In this document: positions 1 to 6,315 of the stretch, piece by piece
Numbering within the stretch: position 1 is the stretch's first letter
How the letters are laid out: every line of letters starts with the position of its first letter
From: Deltaproteobacteria bacterium
Lineage (GTDB): Bacteria > Desulfobacterota > JADFXK01
Assembly: GCA_015233295.1 (NCBI GenBank)
Contig: JADFYC010000108.1
Coordinates: 1 to 10,089 of the forward strand
DNA length: 10,089 bases
Reading direction: 5' to 3'
The notes under the pieces: model-generated
Told to the model about the DNA's origin: nothing
The model's input: only the letters and a program-made list of their open reading frames with translations
Databases searched by the model: none
Program-made: the position numbers and the translations under genes

Positions 1-2015
1 GAAATGGTGGTTGTTTTATTTGCCGAGGTCAGGTTCCACGATAAAGCGCCAGAATTGATTCCCCGTCGGTTGTAGATATTGGTAGCCAATGTGTTGGTTC
101 CAACACCATTGTAGATGGCTAATGAAATTCCATCGTTATTTCCCAGGGCATGGGTATTTAAGTCCAACCCGATGCTGGACAGGATACTGGCCATACCGGC
201 ACCGTCAAAGAGTTGCACCTCAGAGACGGCTGAGGTATTCAGGCCAACCCGCCGGCTGATCATGTGAAAGGATTGGGCGGCCGAATCATAAGTCACATTT
301 ACTTCATTGGCCTGGCTCCCGCCGCCTGCTATAACCGCCGCGTCCATTGCCGTCTGCAGGTCAGCGGCCAGTTTGATCATCCCGGTTTTCGTTCCTGAAT
401 AGACGTTAGTGGGCAGACTGGCCGTGTAGACCGTACTTTGGTTAACCGAAAACACTACCTTGTTATTTCCTATCCCGGCGAATGTCCCGGCCTGTATTCC
501 AATGGAACTCAACGACATGGTCCCAAGGAAAGCTTTACGAATGTTTGTGATGATAAAATTCGCCGGCCGCAATGTGCCGTCAGCCGTGGTGGTGACAAAA
601 GTCAACTGATGGTCCGAGCCAATCTGGGCCCGAACTCCTATCGCTTTGGTCTCCAGGGCGCTGTTTATTGTGTTGAGGACCTCACCTTCACTAAACGCCA
701 CGGTCCTGACGCTGGAGTTAGTCGACGCACCTGACAGGACGTTTTTCAATGCATTAAAGGTAATCGTGGCCGAATGTCCATTCCCAATTATGTCAAATGT
801 CATAAATCCCGAGGCGAGGCTGAAACCGTTGTTGGCGGCCGAGGCACTTATTCTGAAGACATGCCCGTCTTCACTGTTCTGGCTGCCTATCACTGTCGTG
901 TTAGGAGCCAACGTTCCGGCGCCGATGCCCAATGCCCCGGTTGTAGCCCCACAAACGGTAATACTAAAGTTGGCGCCAGCGGTGCTTGATAGAACCAAAA
1001 AGTCTCCGCCTGCAGGGCTGTGGTTGGCGCACCAAACAACGTTAAGATTACCGACACCCGCCGTCTGTAATGCAGTCGTAATCTCATTCTGGGGGTAAGT
1101 GCCGGCCTTGAAATTCACAATATGGTGGGTTGCAGCCGCCGAAGAAATGTCAATGGACGAATCCGCAGAGAAGTATACCGTTTGATAAGCAGAAGCGGTG
1201 CCAGCCACGCCGCACTGAAAGCCGGAGATAGTGGCGCAAATAGCCAGATCATTGCCCGCTAGGCCAGTCATAACACCTGTTTGACCGATTATTTCCGCCG
1301 CCTGCCCCTGGAGAAACTTGTAGCTGTAGGACACACTTTTGTTAAGCAGGGTGTCATCAATGCTGATCGAGGCCGTGGACAGCATGTTCCCATTGGTGTT
1401 GTTTACGCCCACCCGCATGGAATTGTGATCGGCCGCCACCGGCGTAGTCAGTTGCATAATCGTGCTTTTCCACACATCGTTGGTACCAGTGGCTGAAGCC
1501 TGGACTGTAATCCTGTAGTTGCCCTGTTGAACCTGCCCGGTAAGACTGGCGGTCAGGATGTTCGGGCTGTCGGTTGACCATATGCCGGAACCGTCTCCAT
1601 TCAAGAGTTGCCGAGTGTTAAACTCAGTGCTCTGAGCGATCCGGTCTATTTCTTGTTTTAACTGATCCACTTCGCTCTGAACTTGCACCCGGTCCGAAGC
1701 CGTCAAAGTGCCGTTGGCCGCCTGGAGGGCCAGTTCCCGCATCCGTTGCAGCATGGACTGTGTTTCATTCATCGCCCCTTCAGCCAACTGCATCATCGAG
1801 ATGCCGTCTTGAGCATTCATGGAAGCCCGGTTAAGGCCGTTGATCTGGGTTTGGAAACGCTCGGAAATGGCCAGACCCGAAGGGTCGTCAGCAGCGGAAT
1901 TGATGCGGAGACCTGTCGATAGTCGGCCAATACTCTTAGCCAGATTTGCATTTGAAGCAGATAAAGCCGTGTAGGCAGTTAACGCAGCAGCATTGTTCAT
2001 AATAGACAGGTTCAT
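1..2015 (-). CDS. fliC: Flagellin, large, 3' end cut by the window edge
   Basis: Structural subunit of the flagellar filament, exported by the flagellar type III system. I translated the minus strand from ATG 2015-2013 to position 1 and found 671 codons without a stop. Residues 1 to about 140 are a classic flagellin N-terminal D0/D1 region: SIGRLSTGLRINSAADDPSG near residue 28, then the conserved MRELALQAANGT segment that pairs in the filament core. The rest is a very long variable region with Gly/Ser/Thr/Asn-rich, flagellin-IN-like stretches. It has four cysteines (about C260, C268, C329 and C355), uncommon in flagellins. The conserved C-terminal D0/D1 domain has not been reached, so the whole protein should exceed about 750 residues. 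The start is supported by an AAGGAGGAT ribosome site. Three sigma-28-like promoters lie upstream on the same strand. Confidence 0.95.
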   Translation of the reverse strand, partial: MNLSIMNNAAALTAYTALSASNANLAKSIGRLSTGLRINSAADDPSGLAISERFQTQINGLNRASMNAQDGISMMQLAEGAMNETQSMLQRMRELALQAANGTLTASDRVQVQSEVDQLKQEIDRIAQSTEFNTRQLLNGDGSGIWSTDSPNILTASLTGQVQQGNYRITVQASATGTNDVWKSTIMQLTTPVAADHNSMRVGVNNTNGNMLSTASISIDDTLLNKSVSYSYKFLQGQAAEIIGQTGVMTGLAGNDLAICATISGFQCGVAGTASAYQTVYFSADSSIDISSAAATHHIVNFKAGTYPQNEITTALQTAGVGNLNVVWCANHSPAGGDFLVLSSTAGANFSITVCGATTGALGIGAGTLAPNTTVIGSQNSEDGHVFRISASAANNGFSLASGFMTFDIIGNGHSATITFNALKNVLSGASTNSSVRTVAFSEGEVLNTINSALETKAIGVRAQIGSDHQLTFVTTTADGTLRPANFIITNIRKAFLGTMSLSSIGIQAGTFAGIGNNKVVFSVNQSTVYTASLPTNVYSGTKTGMIKLAADLQTAMDAAVIAGGGSQANEVNVTYDSAAQSFHMISRRVGLNTSAVSEVQLFDGAGMASILSSIGLDLNTHALGNNDGISLAIYNGVGTNTLATNIYNRRGINSGALSWNLTSANKTTTI

Positions 2016-2020
2016 GACAT

Positions 2021-2029
2021 ATCCTCCTT
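2021..2029 (-). promoter_or_regulatory. Strong ribosome binding site of the flagellin
   Basis: Reads AAGGAGGAT on the minus strand, with 5 bases between its end and ATG 2015. An overlapping ATG at 2020-2018 reads ATG TCA TGA and stops at once, so the site fixes the flagellin start at 2015. Confidence 0.85.
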
Positions 2030-2152
2030 GATCTCGCCATGCGGGAGAATCCTTTCTCCCCACTCTCGAAACTGGATAAACTTAATTTCTAATTGGTGTT
2101 CAGTAGGTATGGCTGCCGTCGTCCGGAAGCAATCATGCCAAACACTTAGTTA

Positions 2153-2189
2153 AATACATTAGAATAGCCATCATTAAACCGAATGTATT
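2153..2189 (-). other. Inverted repeat in the flagellin leader
   Basis: AATACATT (2153-2160) pairs with AATGTATT (2182-2189), and an overlapping alternative pairs AGAATA (2161-2166) with TATTCT (2186-2191). It sits at the 5' end of the transcript expected from the proximal promoter. It is short and AT-rich, so chance is possible. Confidence 0.3.
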
Positions 2190-2205
2190 CTTGCTTTTGA
2201 TTCTA

Positions 2206-2234
2206 TTATCGTCAAATCGACAACGTTACTTTAG
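2206..2234 (-). promoter_or_regulatory. Sigma-28 (FliA)-like promoter, proximal copy
   Basis: On the minus strand the element has TAAAGTAA, 12 bases, then GACGATAA. The FliA consensus is TAAAGTTT-N11-GCCGATAA, and as I recall the E. coli fliC promoter also uses GACGATAA. The 1-base longer spacer is a caveat. It faces the flagellin and would start a transcript near 2199, giving an untranslated leader of about 185 bases. Orientation, position and the nature of the downstream gene all agree with a class 3 flagellar promoter. Confidence 0.7.
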
Positions 2235-2427
2235 ATTTTTCTTTATCGGTTAGAAAAAAATGTTTCTCAGATTACTCATAAAATGACCATCGATAGAAGA
2301 TAACAGGTAAGATTACTTTCATTCTCGATTCAACAAATCGTTCTGGTTAGTAACGATTAAACTCTTTTCGGTCGGGACGAGTGAGTCTGACATCTTTTTT
2401 GACTTTGACAACTCGCCTTTGATTACC

Positions 2428-2456
2428 TTATCGTCAAACCGACAACGTTACTTTAG
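2428..2456 (-). promoter_or_regulatory. Sigma-28-like promoter, middle copy
   Basis: Same 29-base element as at 2206-2234 with a single base difference, in the spacer. Both TAAAGTAA and GACGATAA are kept. It lies exactly 222 bp further upstream of the flagellin. Whether its transcript reads through to the flagellin or ends in the leader cannot be told from sequence. Confidence 0.6.
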
Positions 2457-2601
2457 ATTTTTTTTGAGGCTGTCAAAATTTACTTGCCTGATTACGCGTA
2501 GAAGCAGTAGAAGTCACCTTTGATAGTCAACACAGCTCTCGTTTTCCAGGCTTGAAACCGTCGGTAACGGTCGCGTTTTGTTGATTATCAGAGGGCGGTC
2601 C

Positions 2602-2637
2602 CAAGATGGTCTGGAACATTGGACCCGGACCATCTTG
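2602..2637 (-). other. Inverted repeat downstream of the distal promoter copy
   Basis: CAAGATGGTC (2602-2611) and GACCATCTTG (2628-2637) form a perfect 10-bp stem with a 16-base loop. On the minus strand this falls within the first few bases of the predicted transcript. On the plus strand it is followed by CTTTTGATTTCTTT, so a weak plus-strand terminator is also possible. Role unknown. Confidence 0.5.
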
Positions 2638-2649
2638 CTTTTGATTTCT

Positions 2650-2678
2650 TTATCGTCAAATCGACAACGATACTTTAG
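2650..2678 (-). promoter_or_regulatory. Sigma-28-like promoter, distal copy
   Basis: Third copy of the element, again 222 bp upstream of the previous one. GACGATAA is intact and the upstream box is TAAAGTAT. It differs from the proximal copy at one base. A perfect 10-bp inverted repeat (2602-2611 with 2628-2637) lies just downstream in the transcribed direction. Confidence 0.55.
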
Positions 2679-2940
2679 TTTTTATTTTTATTCAGACTTA
2701 CTTTATTATTAAATAACAGCGAGAAGCATGTTGGATCGGTTCAAATCGTCAGCCGTGGATACGTTATGGACACGCATTGGCATCTTCACCATTTCAAGTG
2801 AGAATGTCAAATTTGAGCCTTCCACATCTAATTAGATTATGGTGGTTAGAGCCCCGATGGACCGGTGATGGACCGGTATCTTCAGCCCTGGCTTGAGCCG
2901 CCTGAATAAAGCTGTTATACTACTCCAACTTTTATTTTTA

Positions 2941-2956
2941 TGGCACGATTATTGCT
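2941..2956 (+). promoter_or_regulatory. Consensus sigma-54 (RpoN) promoter
   Basis: TGGCAC, 5 bases, TTGCT: a full match to the -24/-12 consensus TGGCAC-N5-TTGCW. Transcription would start near 2967 and run rightward. The only thing now downstream is a truncated, AT-rich transposase, so the original target gene was probably displaced. RpoN promoters need an enhancer-binding activator; I see no clear operator in 2679-2940. That stretch has no gene, only a GATGGACCGGT direct repeat around 2857-2877. Confidence 0.75.
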
Positions 2957-3007
2957 TGCAGGCTGTGTTGTAGGCAAAAACAATATCTCATATATCCTCT
3001 AAAAAGC

Positions 3008-3469
3008 ATGGTCCGTTTCGGACTTTCAAACTATTGCTTTGGAGGGGACGTGAAAACAGGCGAACACGGTTTTACTGCAGATGATATTATAGAACTTAAA
3101 AAATATAGTAAAAAGCAGAAAGATGCTCGTCTCGGAAAGAGGTTTGTAGCTATGATATTACTTGCTAAAAATAATGATATTGAAGACGTAGCACATACTG
3201 TTAGCAAGAGCGTAAAAACTATCAAAAAATGGATTTCTATATACATTACTAACAGGGCTAAAGGTCTAAGTTATTTTCAATATAAACCTAAGAAATCATT
3301 TTTGACTAATGAACAAATTAACCAATTAATAGCCTGGGTAAGAGAAAGCAATCCATCAATAGTAAAAGAAGTAAGAGACTATATAATAAATGAATTTAAC
3401 GTGTTTTATAACAATGAAGCTGTGCGGAAACCGGGTCACCAAACTCAACGATATAGTCATCCGATTTAG
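3008..3469 (+). pseudogene. IS630-type transposase, N-terminal fragment
   Basis: The open frame of 153 codons resembles the N-terminal helix-turn-helix part of IS630-family transposases: about residues 25-75 (KKQKDARLGKRF, then a VAHTVSKSVKTIKKWI recognition helix) followed by the linker and second helical part. The DDE catalytic core is missing. Recognisable homology ends near 3432 (NNEAVRK), and the last codons run into the inverted-repeat element. GTG at 3050 behind GGAGGGG may be the native start; ATG 3008 gives 14 extra residues of doubtful value. The stretch is visibly more AT-rich than the flagellin or receiver genes, as expected for a transferred element. Not expected to be an active transposase. 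Confidence 0.7.
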
Positions 3470-3592
3470 ATTTCTATCATTTGGTATTGGTACCTGCTTA
3501 GGGCCTTAGTTACAGGGCTGGCCAAGTGAGCGTCTGAAGTTCTACAAAAGGGGTCGCCCCAAAATGATAGGTTTCAAAATCGGATGACTATA
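3452..3592. mobile_element. 141-bp MITE-like element with long terminal inverted repeats
   Basis: Its ends are perfect 16-bp inverted repeats (3452-3467 and 3577-3592). The similarity continues inward imperfectly for about 33 bases, to CTATCATTTGGT on the left and the complement CTATCATTTTGGG on the right. The element begins and ends with TA, the target that IS630/Tc1-like elements duplicate. The roughly 75-bp interior has no frame of interest. It lies at the 3' edge of the transposase fragment. It may be a non-autonomous IS630-type MITE or the fused ends of a deleted IS. Confidence 0.65.
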
Positions 3593-3968
3593 GCATTAAT
3601 CCGCTTTAATGGGTGATCTCGATGCAACAGTCAACTAGGCGAGGAATTAGCTTAAACTTTCCCATTAGTTGAAAAGAGATGTTTTCCGGTGGATTGCTTG
3701 TCATTCTAGCCACTTCTCGTTATAACTAATAAATGTTCTTATTATTGTTGCTTCGGCAGGAATAGTTAGGATATAATACTCGGACGAATTAGACGACATT
3801 GCCGGGACCGGGACTATCACCAGGGACGGCCATATGAATACCAGAAGTCCTTAACCGGATTTTAAATAAAAAGGTATGTTGACCAAGAGCGGATGCCGAG
3901 ATTCAGGCAGGTCGGCTCAACCTGCCATTCGATCTCTATTGTGGGTTCCAGGCCTTGGGGAGGCGCCA
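3593..3968 (+). other. Non-coding gap with a predicted promoter
   Basis: I recognise no gene here. Transposase sequence does not resume after the inverted-repeat element. The stretch is AT-rich up to about 3780, holds a sigma-70-like promoter at 3748-3777, and then becomes GC-richer as the leader of the receiver gene. An in-frame ATG at 3876 exists but the 31 codons before 3969 look unrelated to the family. Confidence 0.5.
3748..3777 (+). promoter_or_regulatory. Predicted sigma-70 promoter of the receiver gene
   Basis: TTGCTT (3748-3753), an 18-base spacer, then a perfect TATAAT (3772-3777). The start would be near 3784, about 185 bases before ATG 3969. The -35 box is a moderate match. Confidence 0.45.
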
Positions 3969-4631
3969 ATGAACGGCTATCAGGAAAAAAAGCCTTTGAT
4001 CCTAATTGTAGACGATGTTCCCATGAATCTCCAGGTATTGGGGAATACCTTAAGCCAGGAGAGCTATCAAATCGCCGTAGCCACAAATGGCCGACAGGCC
4101 TTATCCTTGACCGAGAGTGTGACACCCGACCTGATTCTACTTGATGTGGTCATGCCTGAGGTGGATGGATTTGAAGTTTGTAGAATTTTGAAGGGTGATG
4201 ATCGGACTAAGGATATTCCGATAATTTTCCTAACGGCCAAAAGCGAATCTGAAGATATCGTTAAAGGCTTCGAGCTGGGCGCGGTGGATTATTTAACTAA
4301 GCCCTTTAGTACCTTGGAGCTTCTAGCCCGAGTCCGGACTCACCTGGAACTCAAAAGGTCCAAGGATAGGCAAAATGAATTAATTGCCCAGCTTAAGGAT
4401 GCTCTGGCCCAGGTCAAACAACTCACCGGGTTGATCCCCATTTGTTCCCATTGTAAAAGGATACGCGATGATGCGGGATATTGGCAACAAGTGGAGGCAT
4501 ATATCGCCCGTTATTCCGCGGCCCAATTCAGTCACAGTATTTGTCCTGAATGTCTGGACACGTATTATCCCGAGTTTGCCGACAAAATAAAGAAACGAAA
4601 TGAAAAACAGGAAGACTCAACCCCGGATTAA
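3969..4631 (+). CDS. Response regulator: receiver domain plus Cys-pair (CxxC...CxxC) tail
   Basis: A cytoplasmic two-component receiver of 220 residues. Residues 9-125 form a complete CheY-like domain: acidic pair D15-D16, phosphoacceptor D59 in LILLDVVMPE, T89 in FLTAK and K111 in LTKPF. A helix or short coiled coil (about 126-152) links it to a compact tail, LTGLIPICSHCKRIRDDAGYW...ICPECLDTYYPE, in which C159, C162, C192 and C195 could bind a metal. I know this tail from receiver and PAS proteins of Desulfobacterota; its function is not established to my knowledge. There is no DNA-binding or enzymatic output domain. The start is chosen at 3969 because GGGGAGG (3957-3963) precedes it by 5 bases and family similarity begins there. 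An upstream ATG (3876) would add 31 unlikely residues. It lies 188 bp ahead of the damaged kaiA-like gene on the same strand. Confidence 0.9.
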   Translation: MNGYQEKKPLILIVDDVPMNLQVLGNTLSQESYQIAVATNGRQALSLTESVTPDLILLDVVMPEVDGFEVCRILKGDDRTKDIPIIFLTAKSESEDIVKGFELGAVDYLTKPFSTLELLARVRTHLELKRSKDRQNELIAQLKDALAQVKQLTGLIPICSHCKRIRDDAGYWQQVEAYIARYSAAQFSHSICPECLDTYYPEFADKIKKRNEKQEDSTPD

Positions 4632-4666
4632 GTTATTATTTGATTGATCATAACTGTCCTTTTTTT
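4631..4666 (+). terminator. Possible weak intrinsic terminator
   Basis: AGTTAT (4631-4636) and ATAACT (4650-4655) form a 6-bp stem around a 13-base loop, followed shortly by a run of seven T (4660-4666). It starts at the receiver gene's stop codon. The stem is short and AT-rich, so it may be leaky or not function at all. Confidence 0.35.
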
Positions 4667-4819
4667 GAGATGACCTGGTCGCCGGTTACTCATTGTTTCT
4701 TACGGGTTGTCTTCAATAAGTAAACAGTAACAATAGCTTTCAGACACTTTACCTCTGACCATGTCAAATATAGCTGGAATCTCAACCCATATATGGCTAA
4801 AGGGCTAGGTGAAACAATC

Positions 4820-5658
4820 ATGAGTGACGAAGCAGTCAAAGTCTTGCTGGAGGAAGATAGCGAAGCCGATGTAATGATTATTTCAGGAATGTTAAAATCG
4901 GTCGACCAACCGTATTTTGATATTTTCGTAGTCACCACCTTGCAGGCTGCATTGAGGCACTACACGAAGAGAACTTTCATATTCTGCTCCTGGACCTGGG
5001 GCTGCCGGATTAGCGAGGGATCGAGACATTTATCCAGATGGCTAGCGTCTCATCGCTGCCCATAGTCGTTTTGACCGGATATAACGACGAAGAGCTGCCT
5101 ATCGAGACACTCCGGCTGGGCGGTCAAGACTACCTGATGAAAGACCAGCTCCAGAGCCGCATCCTGATCAAAGCCATCCGTTATGCCACCGAACGGAAAC
5201 GGGTCGAGCAAGAACGCCTTGAAAACTTAGAACGGGAAATTCGCTTATTAGAACAGCTTAACGCCTCTTCTTCTGCCACAGTTACTCCCCCTCATCAAGT
5301 CCCCGGTCCTTTACGCCGCCGAAATTCTGAAGAATTTGCCGAGATAACCGCCGGCTATGCTAAAATCCTGGACCTTGCGCTGGACCAAAGGGCACGTAAG
5401 GTGGCCCTTAACCTCCCTGATAGCATTCGCATTCTGGCCGAACGGCTAGGCGGCCTCATGGCCGGCCCGCGCGATATCACCGAAATCCACCTCAGCGTTT
5501 TAAAAAGTAAAATGTCTGACACGCCGCCATCTACAGGCCAGGCATATGTAGAAGAAGGACGCTTACTGGTTTTTGAGCTCATGGGCTACCTGGCCTCGTA
5601 CTATCGAACCGGGTTGATTGAAGCCGGCGGCGACGAGACTCCGACCCAAACCGGATAA
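4820..5658 (+). pseudogene. Receiver-KaiA-like protein, broken by a frameshift and an amber codon
   Basis: Starts at ATG 4820 behind AGGTGA (4807-4812). The first frame reads MSDEAVKVLLEEDSEADV..., a receiver domain, and continues to about 4950. There one base appears lost: the homologous frame shifts and continues as EALHEENFHILLLDLGLPD, then TAG at 5011-5013, then RGIETFIQMAS and on without interruption to 5658. The Thr (VLTGY) and Lys (LMKD) receiver residues are present. A charged helix follows, then about 100 residues (5326-5622) that match my memory of the KaiA C-terminal helical domain: TEIHLSVL against VEIHMELM of KaiA, and GRLLVFELMGYLASYYR against YRLTLIDVIAHLCEMYRR. Adding the lost base gives 279 residues, close to KaiA length. 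Residue 11 is Glu where a hydrophobic residue is usual before the acidic pair. A restart at ATG 5038 would yield a 206-residue product with half a receiver. Its place before kaiB and kaiC supports the KaiA reading. Confidence 0.7.
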
Positions 5659-6009
5659 TATAAATCACCGACCAAACTACCAACTGTAAAGATATCTGCC
5701 CAAGAAAATCGTTCAGCCAAGGGGCAAGATTCAGGTTTATGGAAGCATGTAATTGTGATATGACTATATATGACATTAAAAATCCCGGCGATTACACTGC
5801 AAATAATTAATTACAATTTTTTTTCAAAAAAACCCGTTTCAAATTTATTTTCGCCTGCCCTCTTCTTTGAACTGAAGAACGCCATGAAAGTATGGTTTCC
5901 GTTCGCTGTGAGACCTCGGCGGGACGAATGCTAACGACGAACCGAACCCTCCTGCCGGCCATAACTGCTCCGGCAAATTTGAACAGACCATAGACAAGGG
6001 TGAAATGTC
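5659..6009 (+). other. Non-coding gap between the kaiA-like gene and kaiB
   Basis: I recognise no gene in this stretch. The middle is very AT-rich with a T8 run and an A7 run (about 5818-5831). A degenerate TTGTGA/TATATG pair near 5754-5771 is too poor to call a promoter. The last 130 bases are GC-richer and hold only a 16-codon ATG frame at 5884. Confidence 0.4.
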
Positions 6010-6315
6010 GTGAACAAATAACTCCTTAAGCTTTATGTCAGGAGTGACACACCAAGATCGGAGATGGCTGTGGCTAATCTGCGACGGCTCTGCGCGGAAG
6101 AGTTACCCGGACAATTTGAGTTGGTCATCATTGATGTCCTGGAAAAGCCGCAGTTAGCCGAAGAAGACAAAATTATAGCTACGCCTACCCTGGTCAAGGA
6201 GCAGCCTCCGCCGGTTCGACGTATCATTGGAGACCTATCCAACAGCGCCAAAGTTCTTCACGGGCTTAACCTACAATCTATTCACAAGGCTAAACAGGGT
6301 GGAGGGTCTAACTGA
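6010..6315 (+). pseudogene. kaiB: KaiB clock protein, interrupted by an early ochre codon
   Basis: KaiB is a small thioredoxin-like protein that switches fold, binds the KaiC CI ring and captures KaiA to drive the dephosphorylation phase. From GTG 6010 (AAGGGTGA upstream) the frame reads V-N-K-stop-L-L-K-L-Y-V, with TAA at 6019-6021 where KaiB has an aromatic or hydrophobic residue in the first strand. After it the match is excellent: TPRSEMAVANLRRL, IIDVLEKPQLAEEDKIIATP and PPPVRRIIGDLS. The length from GTG is 101 codons, as expected for KaiB. The only start after the stop is ATG 6064, with GGAG directly touching it, giving an 83-residue product without the first strand. R11-S12 stand where the family has a small residue plus Gly. 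It overlaps kaiC by one base (TGATG), so translation would be coupled. Confidence 0.88.

Larger units (their letters stand above)
2195..2690 (-). repeat. Three-unit direct repeat, 222-bp period
   Basis: Three copies of a stretch of about 50 bp (TTTTGATT...TTATCGTCAAA.CGACAACG.TACTTTAG.TTTTT on the plus strand) have cores starting at 2206, 2428 and 2650, a spacing of exactly 222 bp each time. The sequence between them is strongly diverged. Short matches remain at near-constant offset: TCTCG at 2323 and 2537, and GTAACG at 2350 and 2564, both 214 bp apart. This suggests an old tandem duplication in which only the promoter core and its immediate flanks stayed conserved. Confidence 0.8.

Noticed and set aside
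438..1922. Several plus-strand and other minus-strand open frames of 65-150 codons
   Set aside because: They lie inside the flagellin coding region in other frames and show no family motifs or ribosome sites.
2195..2690. CRISPR-like array, because of regularly spaced repeats
   Set aside because: Only three repeats, with spacers near 190 bp. The repeat matches a FliA promoter and faces a flagellin.
3876..3968. Upstream ATG extending the receiver protein by 31 residues
   Set aside because: No ribosome site there, and the added residues do not resemble a receiver N-terminus. ATG 3969 has GGGGAGG at good spacing.
5011..5013. TAG in the kaiA-like gene read as pyrrolysine, since some Desulfobacterota use it
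   Set aside because: A one-base frameshift lies just upstream in the same domain, the expected residue is Ser, and neighbouring kai genes carry TAA and frameshift lesions. Simple decay explains everything.
4940..5040. Programmed ribosomal frameshift in the kaiA-like gene
   Set aside because: No slippery heptamer or downstream structure at the shift near 4950, and the target frame meets TAG 20 codons later.
5884..5934. Short ATG frame of 16 codons in the gap before kaiB
   Set aside because: No ribosome site, too short, and nothing recognisable.
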